Shown piece after piece: positions 23,065 to 35,752 of a stretch of DNA of 64,000 nucleotides. Both the position numbers and the translations under genes were made by a program. The stretch's first letter is position 1; each line of letters begins with the position of its first letter. Source of the stretch: Annulohypoxylon bovei var. microspora (taxonomy: Eukaryota; Ascomycota; Sordariomycetes; Xylariales; Hypoxylaceae); assembly GCA_022836615.1 (NCBI GenBank), contig MU405280.1:140427-204426 (forward strand), given 5' to 3'. The notes under the pieces were generated by a model. That model worked only from the letters and a program-made list of their open reading frames with translations, did not search any database and was not told where the DNA came from.

Positions 23065-23872
23065 CACCACTTTCTATCAGGGAGGTAATACCTTCAATAT
23101 GTTCGTAATTGTTGGAGGATAGCTCGGCGGGAAAACGAAGGTCTAGACGAGAGAAAGCGAGGGTGTTTAAAAGGTTATAGATTCTCCCCGCTCATCGGTC
23201 AAGATTAAATGATGTAGCAACTATGTACCTAGGTACGGACCACGGTACCTTGCACAAACACACCTAGGTACCTATGTATAGGTGGGGTACGTAGAAAAGA
23301 GACGCGGTTTGTTTCACGTCGCGTTGTGTTACTAACATCCCGAATTAGAATCAGACTCGGAAGGATCCACTTTAAAATGGAAAAAATAACCCTACCCACC
23401 CCGGCTCTAATCCTAGTTAACTTCGGTCGCCTTGTTGTTGACCGCAAATAGCAACCTTAATACACGGCATTCTTCGTACAACTTCAACGTCTTTTTTCTC
23501 CCCTTCCTCTTCGTAGGCAGTTTTCGAGAATCGGAATTGGGCCTTTGCGCTTTTAGTATATTCTTGTCTTCTAGGCCGCATAGACTATCTCCGTAACCGC
23601 AGTATTGCATTTTACTGATTTAGTGTGGTGTGGTACTTCGTACAAATACTTTTTTTTTCTTTTTCTTTTGGCGAAGTAAACAATCAGCTGCAGGTCTCGC
23701 TCGACGCGCACAAGGAACACCACAAACTTGTTTACTAAGATTGCTAAGACTGCTAAGACTGACGAGTCCCAGGACATCTGTCTTGCTATCGGGTCTTCTC
23801 TTTGACCTCCTCTCCCCTCACGCTCGTTTCCCCCAATCCGAAGCATGAAACGAAAGGCCTATTAAGGCGACC
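23065..23872. promoter_or_regulatory. Divergent promoter between DCC1-like and RhoGEF genes
   Basis: About 800 bases separate two outward-facing start codons. CCTAGGTACC-type palindromes lie at about 23225-23275. The frames in this stretch lack protein-like content. Confidence 0.45.
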
Positions 23873-26800
23873 ATGGTTCGCGTCACCGAGGAGCTGGCTC
23901 TATCGCCAGACCATCTCACTCTTTATCAAGCCACCGATCCTTTGCTCGGCCACCTTCCTCTGCTAATACTACACGGTCCGTCCACTACTGCGAATTATAC
24001 ATTAAACAGTTCGAGAGTGCAGGTCCACGTATATACCCCAGCTGGTTTCCAATCGTTTCCCCGACTTACTATCTCCCCGAACTCGCCTTTTTACAATGTT
24101 GTTAATCACCTACCCCGCGAATTCCAAGGTGACGAGGTTTATCGTGCCTTGGCCTTCGGTTTATTCAAGTATTTCCACGAGCTACCGGAACATGTCAAGA
24201 GTCACGTTAGAAATCAATATCCCTCTATGAGAAGTCGTCGGCCGGGCTCGGCACCTACGCTTTTCAGCGAACTGCACGCAGCTGATATCGCGAAATCCAT
24301 GGTCAGGGCGGATAGTACGCCCGACACCATCCACAGACTCCAGGTTGCCCTTCAGACGCAGCATATAAGTAATATAGATGTTGACCTTGTGCTGCCTCCT
24401 GGGTCAATTATCCCATTGCAGCCTGCCGACTTTGAAGACGTACCGGAGGATGAAGATGATATTTTGGATCCAACCTTGCGACAGTATGGAATGTATACTT
24501 CTCTTGTGAAGCTCTTTGGCGAACCGGTGTTCCTACCAACTTCGAGATTACGACGAGCTCCTTCCAAACCAAGCGCGTTAAATAGAACAAAGTCGTTTTC
24601 TAAGGACCAGAAGGCTGAATTGCGGAGAAAGATGGACGAGTTGGTAGAGACCGAGGAACGCTACGTGACGAAGGTGGACGAACTGGTGAATCAACTTGCA
24701 CCTGAATATAGACAGAAAGCAAAGGACCGACAACCTGATAGCTTTAGCCCGGAGGAGGAGGACGTCGAGAAACTATTCCCTAGATCGGCGAGCGAAATTC
24801 TACAAATAAATTCCGCGTTTATGCGCGCATTGCAACAAATGATGGAAGATACCGAAGGTGATGCTCTGAGGGATATGGAATCCGGTGCTACGTCTTCGAG
24901 AGTGGGCATATCAGGGAGTTTGATCGGAAAGACGAAAGATGCAAGCGGAGCTTTAGCAATGGCAAAGATCATGTTGGAATGGTTTCCGAAATTCACCGAC
25001 TGTTATCAGGACTATATTCGAGCGAGTCAGAATTTCCCTCAGCTGATTACCTCCTTTATCAGCCAACAGTCTAGCTTTTCGCAAAGACTAGCCCTCACTG
25101 GAGAGCAATATCTTCGCTCCGCCGTCATCGAGCCTGTACAGCGTTTGCCACGGTACAGCTTGGTGATCGATCAAATTGTTAGCTGTCTGCCCATCACTCA
25201 CCCTGCGCTTCAGCCTATGTTAAAAGCCAGGGACATCATCGCGAATATTTGCTCTATGGATGACCCGCTCACCGACAAACCTCATATAAACACACGCCTA
25301 CGACACATGATTGAGAGTTGGCCTAGCGACCTTGAACCACACGGCCGGCTAATCGTAGCCGCTGATTTCTCTGAGATACCTGCCCCGTATCAAGTTGGTT
25401 TGCCCGCAGAACCCGTCTCGGGCGATCAAGCAGGCATTTTCCTCCTTTTCTCAGACTGTATCGTGATCGTAAGGAAAGTCTACGGCGCGACTACGACGGC
25501 ACGTGATTTATTGCGAGAGATTGACAAGCCATCCCCTGCAGGTCTTTTAGCTTCCATGACGAACGCGGCTGGTGGTCCAGGTTCCTATGAGCTTGCTTTT
25601 GCTGGTTGGCATGCTCTAGCTGATGTCCGTTTTACAGAATCTTCTGATGGGCGTATTGTTTGGATGACTTCGTCGAGCGAGATGAAAGGCGCCCATGCTG
25701 GTGAATTTGTCTCGAATACGGCAACCACTTCGCGCTGCTTCGTGCTTCAGGAATTGTACGAAGGTAAAGCTGCGAAATGGAGTGAGGATGTCGTTAAGGC
25801 TAGGGTTGAAGGCAGGTTCGCAGAGAAGGAACGTGAAGACCCTTGCTGGACTTTACGGTCTGTAAGGATGCCTGACACCGGTTTAGGGGTATTTGCGGCT
25901 GTCTTTCAAGAAGGTCTCGATCAACTGGTGGAAGGTCGAAAGGAACCGGCTCCTATCCGTATCGTTATCGACAATGAAAGAGGCACTAAAGGTGCGCCAG
26001 TAGGCCATTACGGTGTAGAGATATGCTCGGATGTTAAGACCGGGAGCACGAAAAAGGTGATCGTAATTACGATAGGACTTCATGGGAAGAAAGCAGCCGA
26101 CGAAATTGCGTTGGAAGATTTCCTCCCAACACTTGCTAGGAGGAGTAAGTATTTATTCTATGACATCAATACGGGAACCTCGCTAACTGAATCGTAGTCA
26201 TCCAGTTCCTCAGCACTCAATTCAATGTCGGAAACCCCAATCTTACTGCTGCGATGGTATCATTTCATACGAAAGTACTTCGAGGCCTTAGTGTCTCTAA
26301 CAAAGCAGAGAAAACGAAATCGTTCTTAGCTACATCACCTGTGAAATATCTCTCGAGTTTCTTAGGCGGTAACGGCGCTTCAGATGCAACTACCACCTCT
26401 AAACATCAGCGTTCCTTAACAGCAGAATCTCCAGGTCTCCCCGGCCAGTTAAGCCGTTCGAATAGCTCAAGAGATGCAGTCTCGTTGTATGGCTCAGCCA
26501 AAAGTAGGGATGGCATTCGGATCGGTGGCATGGAAGACGATCGACCGGAAAACCCGTTGGTTCGACTTGAGCAGACCTTTACAGGCTATATGGCTAGTCT
26601 CCAGACACGCAAGGGCTGTTTCATTGGTCGCACCTTACTTAACAGGTCTACCGTTGACGAGCTCTCCGTAAATGACCTTTATAACAAGCTCAACGAAAGC
26701 CCATTTGATATCGAGGCCTCATCCGATCTTACCCCCGACGTCATATTCGTCGCCTTCGAGAAGTTTGTGCGCATCGCCTGGAAGGAACAGATGGGACCTA

Positions 26801-28494
26801 TCATGACATCTAAGGCGCTAGACGCCCTTCAAGAAAGAGCCTCCAAAAGATTACCTGGAGATTTTGCAGATTTCGTCCATTATCTCTTCACAGATATGGC
26901 ACCCCAGAATCGAAGGGCATTCACTGCTCTCATCAAGCTCCTGGCTGACCTCCTTGATGGCTGTGGGAATGACAGTGACAGAGGAGCACTTACTCTAGCA
27001 TTCTCCGAACTATTAGTTGACGATGGGACCGCGCATAATTATATTAACCTCCTCGATAGGCTTGTGGAAGACTGCGACCGTATATTCGACGAAGGTCCAA
27101 GCAGCTTTAACGCAAGTGTTAACCATATTGTGTCGGCTTTCGAATCAGTAAACTCGACTACTCGTAGCGCGAAGTCCCATTCGGGATCATTGACGTCGAA
27201 CACGTCTTCCTTGAGAAGGAAGCTTGGATTTGGCGACTTCTTATCGAGACAGAATAGCAAGAATGAGCTGGATAATCGATCATCAGTGTGGCGTAGCTTA
27301 AGCAAGCATAATAGACATCCGGCTACCGGTGAGAGTCTAGGTTCAGTGAGAGCCCCCGTGGTTAGAACGAGGTCTGTTGATGTCGGTGTTCCTTCAGGCC
27401 CAAACAAGTTAAGACGGCCCGGGTCGCGCGAAAGACCCCCTATCGCCGGTGCTTTCGACGATACCTTTTCGCGACCCCCTAGCTCACACAAGCTCGAAAC
27501 AATTGGGGAGCCCGAGATCGAGGAGGTTGTTGTTAAGGCTCCGAGGAAGAAACGTCGAAGTTCATTGTCAGACTTGAAGAGCCTCATGGCTGCGACGAGC
27601 CTCGAGGACGAGCCATTACAACCACTCTCCCATATGAAGCAGACTTCCGAGAAGTTTAACTCTGGTCCGCGTATTCCAGCACCATCTAGGATCCCAACTA
27701 GCCCAGCCTCCCAAAATCTCTCTAACAACCTAAATCTCCGCTCATCTCGGCAAAAGGAAAATACCGACGAACCATTCCAGCCTGCGGCGCCATCAAGCGA
27801 CCTGAAGAAGAGTCATGCTAAAATGCTGTCGACTTCTAATATCCCGACCCTGAAAGCTCCACGTGATATTGGAACTACGGCAGCCGAACCAACCCCTAGA
27901 CCTACTTCTAGTCCAACTAAGTCACCCAGGAAACTTCAACTGCAGTCGACGCAAAAGCTACGCGAGCGCTTGCAAACCGAGAAGAATGCCGTCGAGGAGG
28001 TTGACGCTAACCTGCAGTCGGAACTCTCCAAGATCACCGCGGATATGGCCAGGGTCAACTCATCGCTGCCCCGCAGCGCGACGGTCGACATCAAGAAGCT
28101 GTCGTTCAGCGTGAAGGCTCTCGAAGACCGCGTCCCCCAGCTCATCTCCGACCTAAATAACCGGCACGAGCAACTCCAGAAAGATATGGAAGGCACGCTT
28201 AAAGCCACCGAGGCTAAGGTCAGGTCCATCGACCAGCTGTACAAAGAAACCACGGCGGAGAATGAGATCCTCTACGAGAAGTTCAACAGCGAGCTCGGCA
28301 AGATCGTCAAGGCCCTTAAGGGCAAGGGACGCGACGACAAGGAGGAGCTCATGACACGCATGCGGGACTACAGCGACGAGACCGCGCGCGTCAAGAGAGA
28401 AAATGCCAAGCTACGCCGCGAGATGGCCAGCCTGCGAATGCTAGTAAAAAGTAGCAACAACAATACCACCACCACTACTACCGGCGACGCCTAG
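23873..28494 (+). CDS. BUD3-like Rho guanine nucleotide exchange factor
   Basis: Two exons, 23873-26144 and 26198-28494, join in frame across a GTAAGT...GTAG intron (ARR to IIQFLSTQF), giving 1522 residues. The N-terminal 240 residues form a conserved block starting MVRVTEELALSPDHLTLYQA. A Dbl-homology domain spans about 247-470, with ETEERYVTKVDELVNQL (CR1) and EPVQRLPRYSLVIDQIV (CR3). A PH-like region follows, with IFLLFSDCIVIVRKVYG. The second half is Ser/Pro-rich and disordered, then a coiled coil (about 1320-1500) ending in Asn/Thr repeats. Size and layout fit fungal BUD3, a RhoGEF for RHO4 at septation sites in filamentous fungi. The BUD3 name is by layout; generic RhoGEF is certain. 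Confidence 0.85.
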
Positions 28495-29358
28495 AGGGAC
28501 GTCGCCCACGAGAAGACGAAGACGAAGACGATAAGGAAGAAAAGCAACGACAACGACAACGACAAGGAAACAATAACTTCATTAGGACGATTGGTGTTCT
28601 GGAGGGTCATGACGAGATTTACGGACTTTGTGACGAGGGCGTTGCTGTCGATGTTGTATACCGACGACGACGACCTTTTTCTGACAGGACGGCTGCGCGG
28701 ACGGTTGTACTTGTAATGAGACGAGAAATCCCCGGCGTGGCTTGGTTTGTGTAGCCCCCTACCCCCGCCACCCTTTTTTTTCACGACTCGTATAAGACTT
28801 GGGGGCTTGGGCTTGGCTTGGGCTGGCTGCATTGGCATGATCATTAATTGAATAGACCTCACGATCGTAAATCCCGCTTGCTACTTATCTTTTGTCGTAC
28901 TCTAAATTGTAGAACAGTATCTGCGTCCCTAGGTAGGTATTATTAAGTGTAGGCCCATCAGTAGGTGGTAAGTAAAGTTAGCCGAGGGCCATTTGATAAT
29001 AAAGTCATCATAGATTTAGAAATCATCGATTTTTTTCTTAATCAAAGGCAACTATCAAGGGCAACTCAAAGGTGGCCGTTCACCTCCGGCTATCTACATT
29101 TTCCAAGCCAGTTAGATTACTAGTATGGCATGGTTTACTACTTGCTTGCTTGAGTCAATGTGCAGACAACCTCCTACCCTCTGCGCAATTGCTGCTCATC
29201 ATATCAAGGCATTAACTCCTTGCTCCGGCGAGCTCCACCCATTGAAGTGAGCATTTCTTAGCTTTCCACCACGTAGTCGCTCAAATCACTCGCAGTTTTT
29301 CCTATGCCTTACACAGCATGATCTACCCATCGTATGATTGTCCAGCTATAAAAACAGA
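28495..29358. other. Convergent 3' region between RhoGEF and importin genes
   Basis: Directly after the stop lies a purine-rich GACGAAGACGA and CAACGACAACGA simple repeat (28500-28570). No gene was seen; it holds both 3' UTRs. Confidence 0.45.
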
Positions 29359-32300
29359 TTATTGCGCCGGGGATATCTCCTGCAGCTTGGCTTTCTCATT
29401 CTCGGACAACTGGTTGTACCAATCCTGGAAACCAGAGATATTTTCGCGCGCTGCCGCCAGGAAGAACTCTGTAAGATACGCTTGGGTCTCGTCATCCCGA
29501 GAACGCATGTTACTAGCCTCCAAGAAGCCCATTAGGTCATTCTTAACGCTGCCGAGGTTGAGATCGATCATATCCGGGTCATCCTCCCAGCCGTCATCGT
29601 CATTATCGTCGGCAAACTCAGCAGCGGCCGCGGCTGCTGCGTTGGCAGCGCCACCTACTCCTGAGGCCGACAAGAGTTCTTCGATTAGAACCTTGAGGAT
29701 CTTGAGAGGTGCCGCAATAATGGTATACTGATCCGGAGCTATCCCTGGTTTCTTAGTGAGCGAACATAGGAGGGGTACATGAGACCTACTTTGCTTAGAA
29801 CGAGAGCGCGTCATGATCCTATCACTTGTCGGCATGATTAGATCCCCTAGTACTAAGGTTTGGGTGACTCGGGCGTCATTCAAACTATATAACTTGGAGA
29901 GTGCGATCACACTATTCGAATTAGTGAAGTCGGGTTAACAGCAACTGGATGGTGCTTACTTTTGTCTGATCTCATCGTAGCCAGCAAAATTAACCGAGTT
30001 TTCGAGCCACTTACTCAAGACGACTCGCAAGCCGCTCTCACCATTAATCTGGATAGTGCTGAGAAATTCAACAACATCAGCAGCACCAACTAGGGATAGT
30101 CGCGCAAAAACTAGAATAAGGGATTGGATGAACGGGGCAGCCTTAGCAGTCGCCAAGCGATTAGCTACGGCCTGCAAGAGTTGTGGTAGGAATGGGCCAA
30201 GCCGTTCGTGCCCTGCCTTTTCGACTAGTTCGGCAGCGAGGCCACCAACTTCAGAGGCAGCATTGTCTTCAATGGAAGGACCAAGCAGACGGTCGATAAT
30301 GTGGAGGCAGACTTCTAGACCAGTCCTGTTGTTCTCGTCGTGGTAGTTGAGCACCTGCTCGTGATCATGTGCCAACAGATACTTAACCGACTCCGCACCA
30401 GGCCGCAGAATATCTCCCTCGTTGCTCTCCATGAGTAAGCGGCTTAATTTAGGTAGCGTGGCCGCCACAAAGCCGGGAGGGAGGGGTTCAGAGGCGTATT
30501 GTGTGAGAGAGGCCATCAGTTCGGTTGCGAACTACCATAGAGCGATTAGCCTCATATCTAAATTGATTGTAGGGTAAGCTAGGCTTACTGTAATCAATGG
30601 GTTGTCCGAAGTTACATCAGCAACATTGAAAGCGCCAGTTAGTGAAGGGAGGACCTTTTCGCAAAGTGCTTGGTATGATGCCGGGTCTGGAAGGTGCTTA
30701 ACAATGTCTTCAAACTCCTCGCAAATAAGCATGGTAACCTAGAGGGCAGTCATAGTTAGCACTGTGTAAGGATGGCACACGGATATAGCAATCAATTAAG
30801 GGGATTTGGCAGTCCCGTGAAACTGCTTCAGACACATACCTGCCAGTTAGTGGAGCCATGCTTCGCGATGAGAAAGAGTAAGTCCAAAGCAGGAACATCG
30901 TTGACCACGGCCACTTGTTTGTTGATGTTGATAGCAGATCGGAGAGTTTCGGTAAGCGTGACTAACAAATCATCTGCTTCCTCAAGATCGGTCATATCTC
31001 TAGCCGACATCCACTGTGAAATCGCATTAACCACCTTGGCCTGGACCTGCTGGTTTCCGGCAGCATGCCCACTCTGAAGGAATCCATCGACCGCCTTTAT
31101 GCACGCAACTTGTACAAGCTCGGAATCCTCTGCCGTAATAGCTTCAATCGTCCTGTCCGTAAGTGCAGCCGCTGTTCCGTCAAACTGGGCAAGTACACCG
31201 GCAACAAGATAACCACGGGCTCGCAATAGTGGTTCTTCGGGGCGGTTAACGGCGTAGTTGATCAACTCAAAGAAAGCTTGGCTAACTTCCGGAGTTACAG
31301 CCTTACTGCAGTCGAGGAAGTCGTTCATGAGCGAGTTAAGCAAATAAAGACAGGCTTCCTGTCTCCTCCATGCCCCCTCTTCAGAGAACACGCCCTTAGC
31401 AAATCGGTAGAGGCCTTCCAATACCTGCTGATTCAGCCATTCGCCAAGCTTGATAATGAGATCTCCACAGGCAGTTCGTGGAGTATAATTTGCGCTCACG
31501 GATGCTTCCTCCGCAAGATAGAGCGATACATCGATGTCCCATAAGTCCTCCTCCTCTCGAGTAATACGGGCATATGAGGAAGCGATCACCATTAAATCTA
31601 GAACCCAAGGTGTTTCGCCCGCGGAAGAGTGAGCGGCCAACTGAGACTCAAGCTCCTTGCGGACCGGTGGCGCGCGCATGCATCCATTTAAGAAATCCAA
31701 TTCCTCCAAAACAAGGAAATCCAGAGTGTAGGGGAGACCATCCGAGTCCTCAAGTCTACCTTGCGCTTCGTTCAAGATGTACATCTGCTCATGCGAAGGT
31801 GCGAGAAGCCCCAACTCCCCCCAGATCACTTGGAAGAATTGGGGAGTCTCGGGCAGTAAGAGGCCAGGGAAGACCATCTTCAGCTTCAGAAGACACTTAA
31901 CAATTTGCAGTTTGAGAGCAACGATACCATTCCAGCTGTCTGGCTGTGTCGTTGCCTGAGGGTCCCGGTCGGGGAGCTGCAACTTCATGCTCTGGTGGAA
32001 AAAGGGGAACCAACCCTTCATGGCCTCCTCGGCGAATGCCTGAACTTCCTTGAGGTGTTCCTCCTTGACAGTATCCATGAGATCGAAGCAACCTCGGAAG
32101 ACAGAGACGGCAAGAGCGCGCAGGGCGGGCTTTCGGTTCTCGTTGATAGCAATATCATACACGACCTTCACAATGTCTTGAGCCATAGAGAAGAACTGGT
32201 CATCGCTTAAGCTCTCTTCAACCAAATCGCGGAGAACAATCAAGGCTCCGTGAAGCTGATTATCGGTGCCATTCGGGATTATCTCGAGGAGGGTAGGTAG

Positions 32301-32776
32301 GAGGGAAGTCCATTGATCGGGAAAATCAACGTTAGCGATCTTGCCCACGGCATAGCTATGTAAATGGTCAGAAATAGTCTGAGGCAATATAGAGCCAGCA
32401 TCAATAGCACCCAGGTCTGGTAATAGAAGTGCAGAGTGGCATACCTCGCAGCGGTTTTAATCTTCTTATCATCTTCCGAGTTTAGGGCGAGATCCAAGAT
32501 CATAGGTCTGATCTGATCCTTTATAGAATCGGCGATAGGAATGACAGGGAAATCATCCTCCTCGCCGCTCCAGTTTCTCTCGATAAAAAGTCGCAAGGCA
32601 GATAGAGCAGACTGTCGGACATCTACGGAAATGGACGAGTGTCGAGCAATGTTGGCGAGAGAAAGAGGGTAGGCGGGATTGCTGGCTGCATGCTTCAGAT
32701 CAATTTCTGCCTGTTTCCTAGGCCCCTCAGCGGCTAACTGCGTGTTTGCCAGGACCTGGACGAGTTGGTCCTCCAT
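29359..32776 (-). CDS. Importin-9 / KAP114-like nuclear import receptor
   Basis: This is a karyopherin-beta protein that carries histones and other cargoes into the nucleus with Ran-GTP. The start MEDQLVQVLANTQLAAEGPR leads into an importin-N domain: AEIDLKHAASNPAYPLSLAN, VRQSALSALRLFIERNW. Exon 1 is 32776-32445. The intron 32444-32356 gives KTAASYAVGKIANVDFPDQW, a family signature. Exon 2 runs 32355-30840, exon 3 30738-30589, exon 4 30531-29960. A short exon then gives VIALSKLYSLNDARVTQTLV, and a final splice near 29.75-29.8 kb leads to APDQYTIIAAPLKILKVLIE. An Ala run followed by a DDNDDDGWEDD acidic segment is the usual late acidic insert. The protein ends KLQEISPAQ. The exact join after TRSRSKQ is uncertain (two AG acceptors eight bases apart). 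Confidence 0.9.
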
Positions 32777-33434
32777 TGTCGGTGTTTGAATCGTATCACG
32801 ATCCAGCCAAGTCAGATTGCCGCCAAAATGACCGAGCAAGGCTAATGTGTTTCGCGCGCAAGGAAGTCTGAGATCTTGATCGAGATTGTTGCCTCGTCAA
32901 GGAAATGTTTGTGTTTTTATCTGAAAGCGGTCAGTAGTGGGACAAGTATCGAAGCAATTAAGGTGGGATGGAGTAAATGGAGACTCGAATTAATTTCATG
33001 CATAGTTGTAGGTAATGGAAGCACCAATAGAAGCGCTAACAGAGGCACCTGCACGGTTTAAGGTACTGACCTCGCTAACCTTAGCGTGACGCGTTTTCGT
33101 CAGTGGTAATGTCGATCACTAATAAATAAATTCAACTCTGGAAACCACAAAATCGTAAAATACCTAGGTACCTAGTGCCTGCCATAATTCATACCTTTTT
33201 TCTATTTATTAGTCTCAATAGAGAAACAACACTGCTACATAAATCTTCTCAATCCCGTTGTAATGTATAAAAGAACTTCTCTATACATACCCATCATGTA
33301 AATCGAAGTGCTTTCACTTAACGCGTTGTTATCTCTGTTCCTACCCCTCAACGCGTCACTACCTATCTAGAACCTAGCCCTGGAAGTCTTCCAAGGATAG
33401 GGGTCTTGGTGGCGTTATCAAACACCTTGAAAAG
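32777..33434. promoter_or_regulatory. Divergent promoter between importin-9-like and REV7 genes
   Basis: The start codons face outward, 658 bases apart. A TACCTAGGTACCTAG palindrome occurs at about 33163-33177. No coding exon was seen. Confidence 0.45.
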
Positions 33435-34288
33435 ATGTCTCTCCAACCAGATGAGCAACCTCTTGAAGATCAGCAATCCCTCCCATTAAGCCAAGCATCC
33501 CAGCTTCTAACTTCGTTTACGCAATTCCTCACCATCTGCATCCATAACATCCTCTATTATCGCTCCATCTATCCGGCAGAGACATTTCTCACTAGTCGGG
33601 CATATAATCTGCCGGTCCACCAGTCTAGACATCCGAAAGTATGTTCGTGGATCCGCGATGCTGTTGACGCCGTCAAGGGTCAACTCATACTCGGTGTTGT
33701 AGAGCGCGTCGCCGTTGTTATCTATGACGAAAAAGCAAGAGTGATGGAACGGTGGATGTTCGACGTCGCTAACTTCCCTGTGTGGAAAGGCTTCAAGGAG
33801 ACTAGTGGTATGAGGATGGATGAAGATGAAGATGAAGAAGAAGAACTGGCTGAAGCAGTTGGTAACGTCGAGAGTAGCACGGAGGGGAAGGTAAACTGGG
33901 CGGATGTAGATGAGCAGTTACGAGCTACCGTCAGAAAGCTGGCCTATGCTGGTGAGAAGCTAGCAAAGCCCCCAAATGGTTGCACCTTCACCATTGCGGT
34001 AGAGCTGCGAGATGAGGGCGAGGCCCCAATAGGGGTGAGTAATTCTACCAGGGTTAATAGAGACATCATATCATCAGAACTAATAAATATCAGCATCCTC
34101 AACCTTGGATACCTACAGAGTCAAATCTCCAGACTAAATCCAAGGATAGGCAAACACCTGGTCAGGATGTCGGGGGAGCCAAGACAACTCCTCTCCGTTC
34201 TGTAGAAGCCGGCCCCCTATTCTTCGAATGCTGGGTGGAAGAGGGCAATGCTAAAGAGCAACCATTGTCTAATACATCAAGCGAATAG
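33435..34288 (+). CDS. REV7/MAD2B-like HORMA protein, DNA polymerase zeta subunit
   Basis: Two exons, 33435-34034 and 34094-34288, give 264 residues. The N-terminal segment LTSFTQFLTICIHNILYYRS followed by IYPAETF is the HORMA alpha-helix typical of REV7 ('..ih.iLyyR.iYP...F'). Then come RHPKVCSWIRDAVDAVKGQL and VERVAVVIYDEKARVMERWMFD. After the intron the frame HPQPWIPTESN and GPLFFECWVEE matches the family's C-terminal 'W.P' and strand segments. REV7 bridges REV3 and REV1 in translesion synthesis. A DEDEDEEEE insert lies between the two halves of the domain, longer than in animal proteins. Confidence 0.85.
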
Positions 34289-34568
34289 GTAAGGCATATA
34301 ATCATGATAAGGGACAATAATGCATGTCAGTTTTGAGATTACTACGATCTTGGTGCATCACAGACAATGTGATGGTATAGCCATATTATGAGCAAGTCAG
34401 TAAGTAATGGTATCCTCGTTTCAACAACACCTATGTTGAAAGTGCTAGTAATGACAGTAAGGAGTTAAGATTACATAATCCAATGTTACAGTCTCCTTTC
34501 GTGAATTTTCATATCCACGTCCAATCGCACCAAGAACCAGACTCCAGTTGGTTACTGGACTAGTCATA
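34289..34568. other. Short convergent 3' region between REV7 and PI31 genes
   Basis: An AT-rich gap of 280 bases that holds the 3' ends of both genes. Nothing else was seen. Confidence 0.4.
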
Positions 34569-35752
34569 TTAAATGATATCACCTCCACTGAAGCCACCGA
34601 ATCCACCGCCAAATGGTCCGTTTCCACCGCCTGGCCTACGACCTCCTAATCTCGGGACACCTCCCGGGCCTAAGGGATCATAGCGAGCTCCTGGCGGCAC
34701 CTGTGGATCGAAATCTTCATTACTTCCTAGGCCTCCGAATAGAGGATCGTCAAATGTCGGGTGCATGCCTCGGCCTCCACCAGGTCGCGGTAGTCCCCCT
34801 CCAATACCCAATCCGGGACGTAGAGGATCATGTGGTCCCAATCCAGGTGGGTTCAGATCATCGGCCCCGAGATTTCCAAATGGACTACGACCAGGCTGAA
34901 GTGGACTTCGTACTGGGCGGTTGATGTCGTAAGGGTCCTCGAAGCCCGGGGGTGGGAAATCTCCAGCCGGGACGGGGTTGCGAGGAGGCGGGTTAAGTGG
35001 GTCGTTGAACGGATACGGCTGAGCCGGATGAGGTAGTGGATCTGGCATGACGGGTTGTCTCGGCGGTCTCCGACCCGTTTCGTCGGCGTCTTCACGCGCG
35101 GCTCTGTCATCAGGAGATTCCTCGTAGCCTTCTTTCTGCAGCGATGGTAAAAGCCTTTGGACAATGTTGACCTTAATAAGGCTGGCTAAATCCTCAATGC
35201 GACTCTCGGATATGAAGACGTTCCGCAAAGATTGCGGCAAGTTAGAGCGATCTTCTCCGTCACCATTAATAGTGATTCTAACGGGAAGGGCTGCGTTTGA
35301 CACAAAATCTTTGATTGTTACTTCCACACGTGTGATGCGATCATGATTAATCCCTAAGCCGCGGATCTCAGCTTTGCCTCCCATGCGGTCCGTCCTAATA
35401 ACAAAGCGAAGTGCTGATTGCTGATGCGCATAGACAAATGCGTAGGTGTTGAAGGACGCATTCCAGTTTGGAGGTAATCGTGGAGCTATCTCGTGGCATC
35501 GTGCCTCTATGAACGAACATTAGTATCGTTTGAGGATCATAACCTGTATCTAATTGAGTACGAACCTTCAATCTTATCCTCGTCAAAGCCAAGGAGGCGA
35601 AATCCAAGCGATACCATGCAAGCATGAGCAAATAGGGCCAATGCTTCGTGGGAACTGCTCAAATCGGAGGTAGTATCACCTTGAGGGTGAGTAGGCAGAG
35701 CGTCGGCCATCTGTTGAAGGATGGCCGACGAGCCTAATGGATTTGTTGACAT
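34569..35752 (-). CDS. PI31-like proteasome regulator
   Basis: Exons 35752-35566 and 35506-34569 give 374 residues. The N-terminal FP domain includes HEALALFAHACMVSLGFRLL, then across the intron ARCHEIAPRLPPNWNASFNT followed by YAFVYAHQQSALRFVIR. This is the PI31/PSMF1 N-terminal dimerisation domain. The C-terminal third is Pro/Gly-rich with repeated DPL and GLG units, ending in a Gly/Phe tail (GPFGGGFGGFSGGDII). In animal PI31 the HbYX-like tail contacts the 20S proteasome; here the end is different. The intron donor is GTTCGT, weaker than usual, but the join KIE-EARCHE is clean. Proteasome regulation is inferred from the family. Confidence 0.88.

Noticed and set aside
27039..27728. 229-codon antisense frame inside the RhoGEF gene
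   Set aside because: It is a shadow of the well-supported plus-strand exon.
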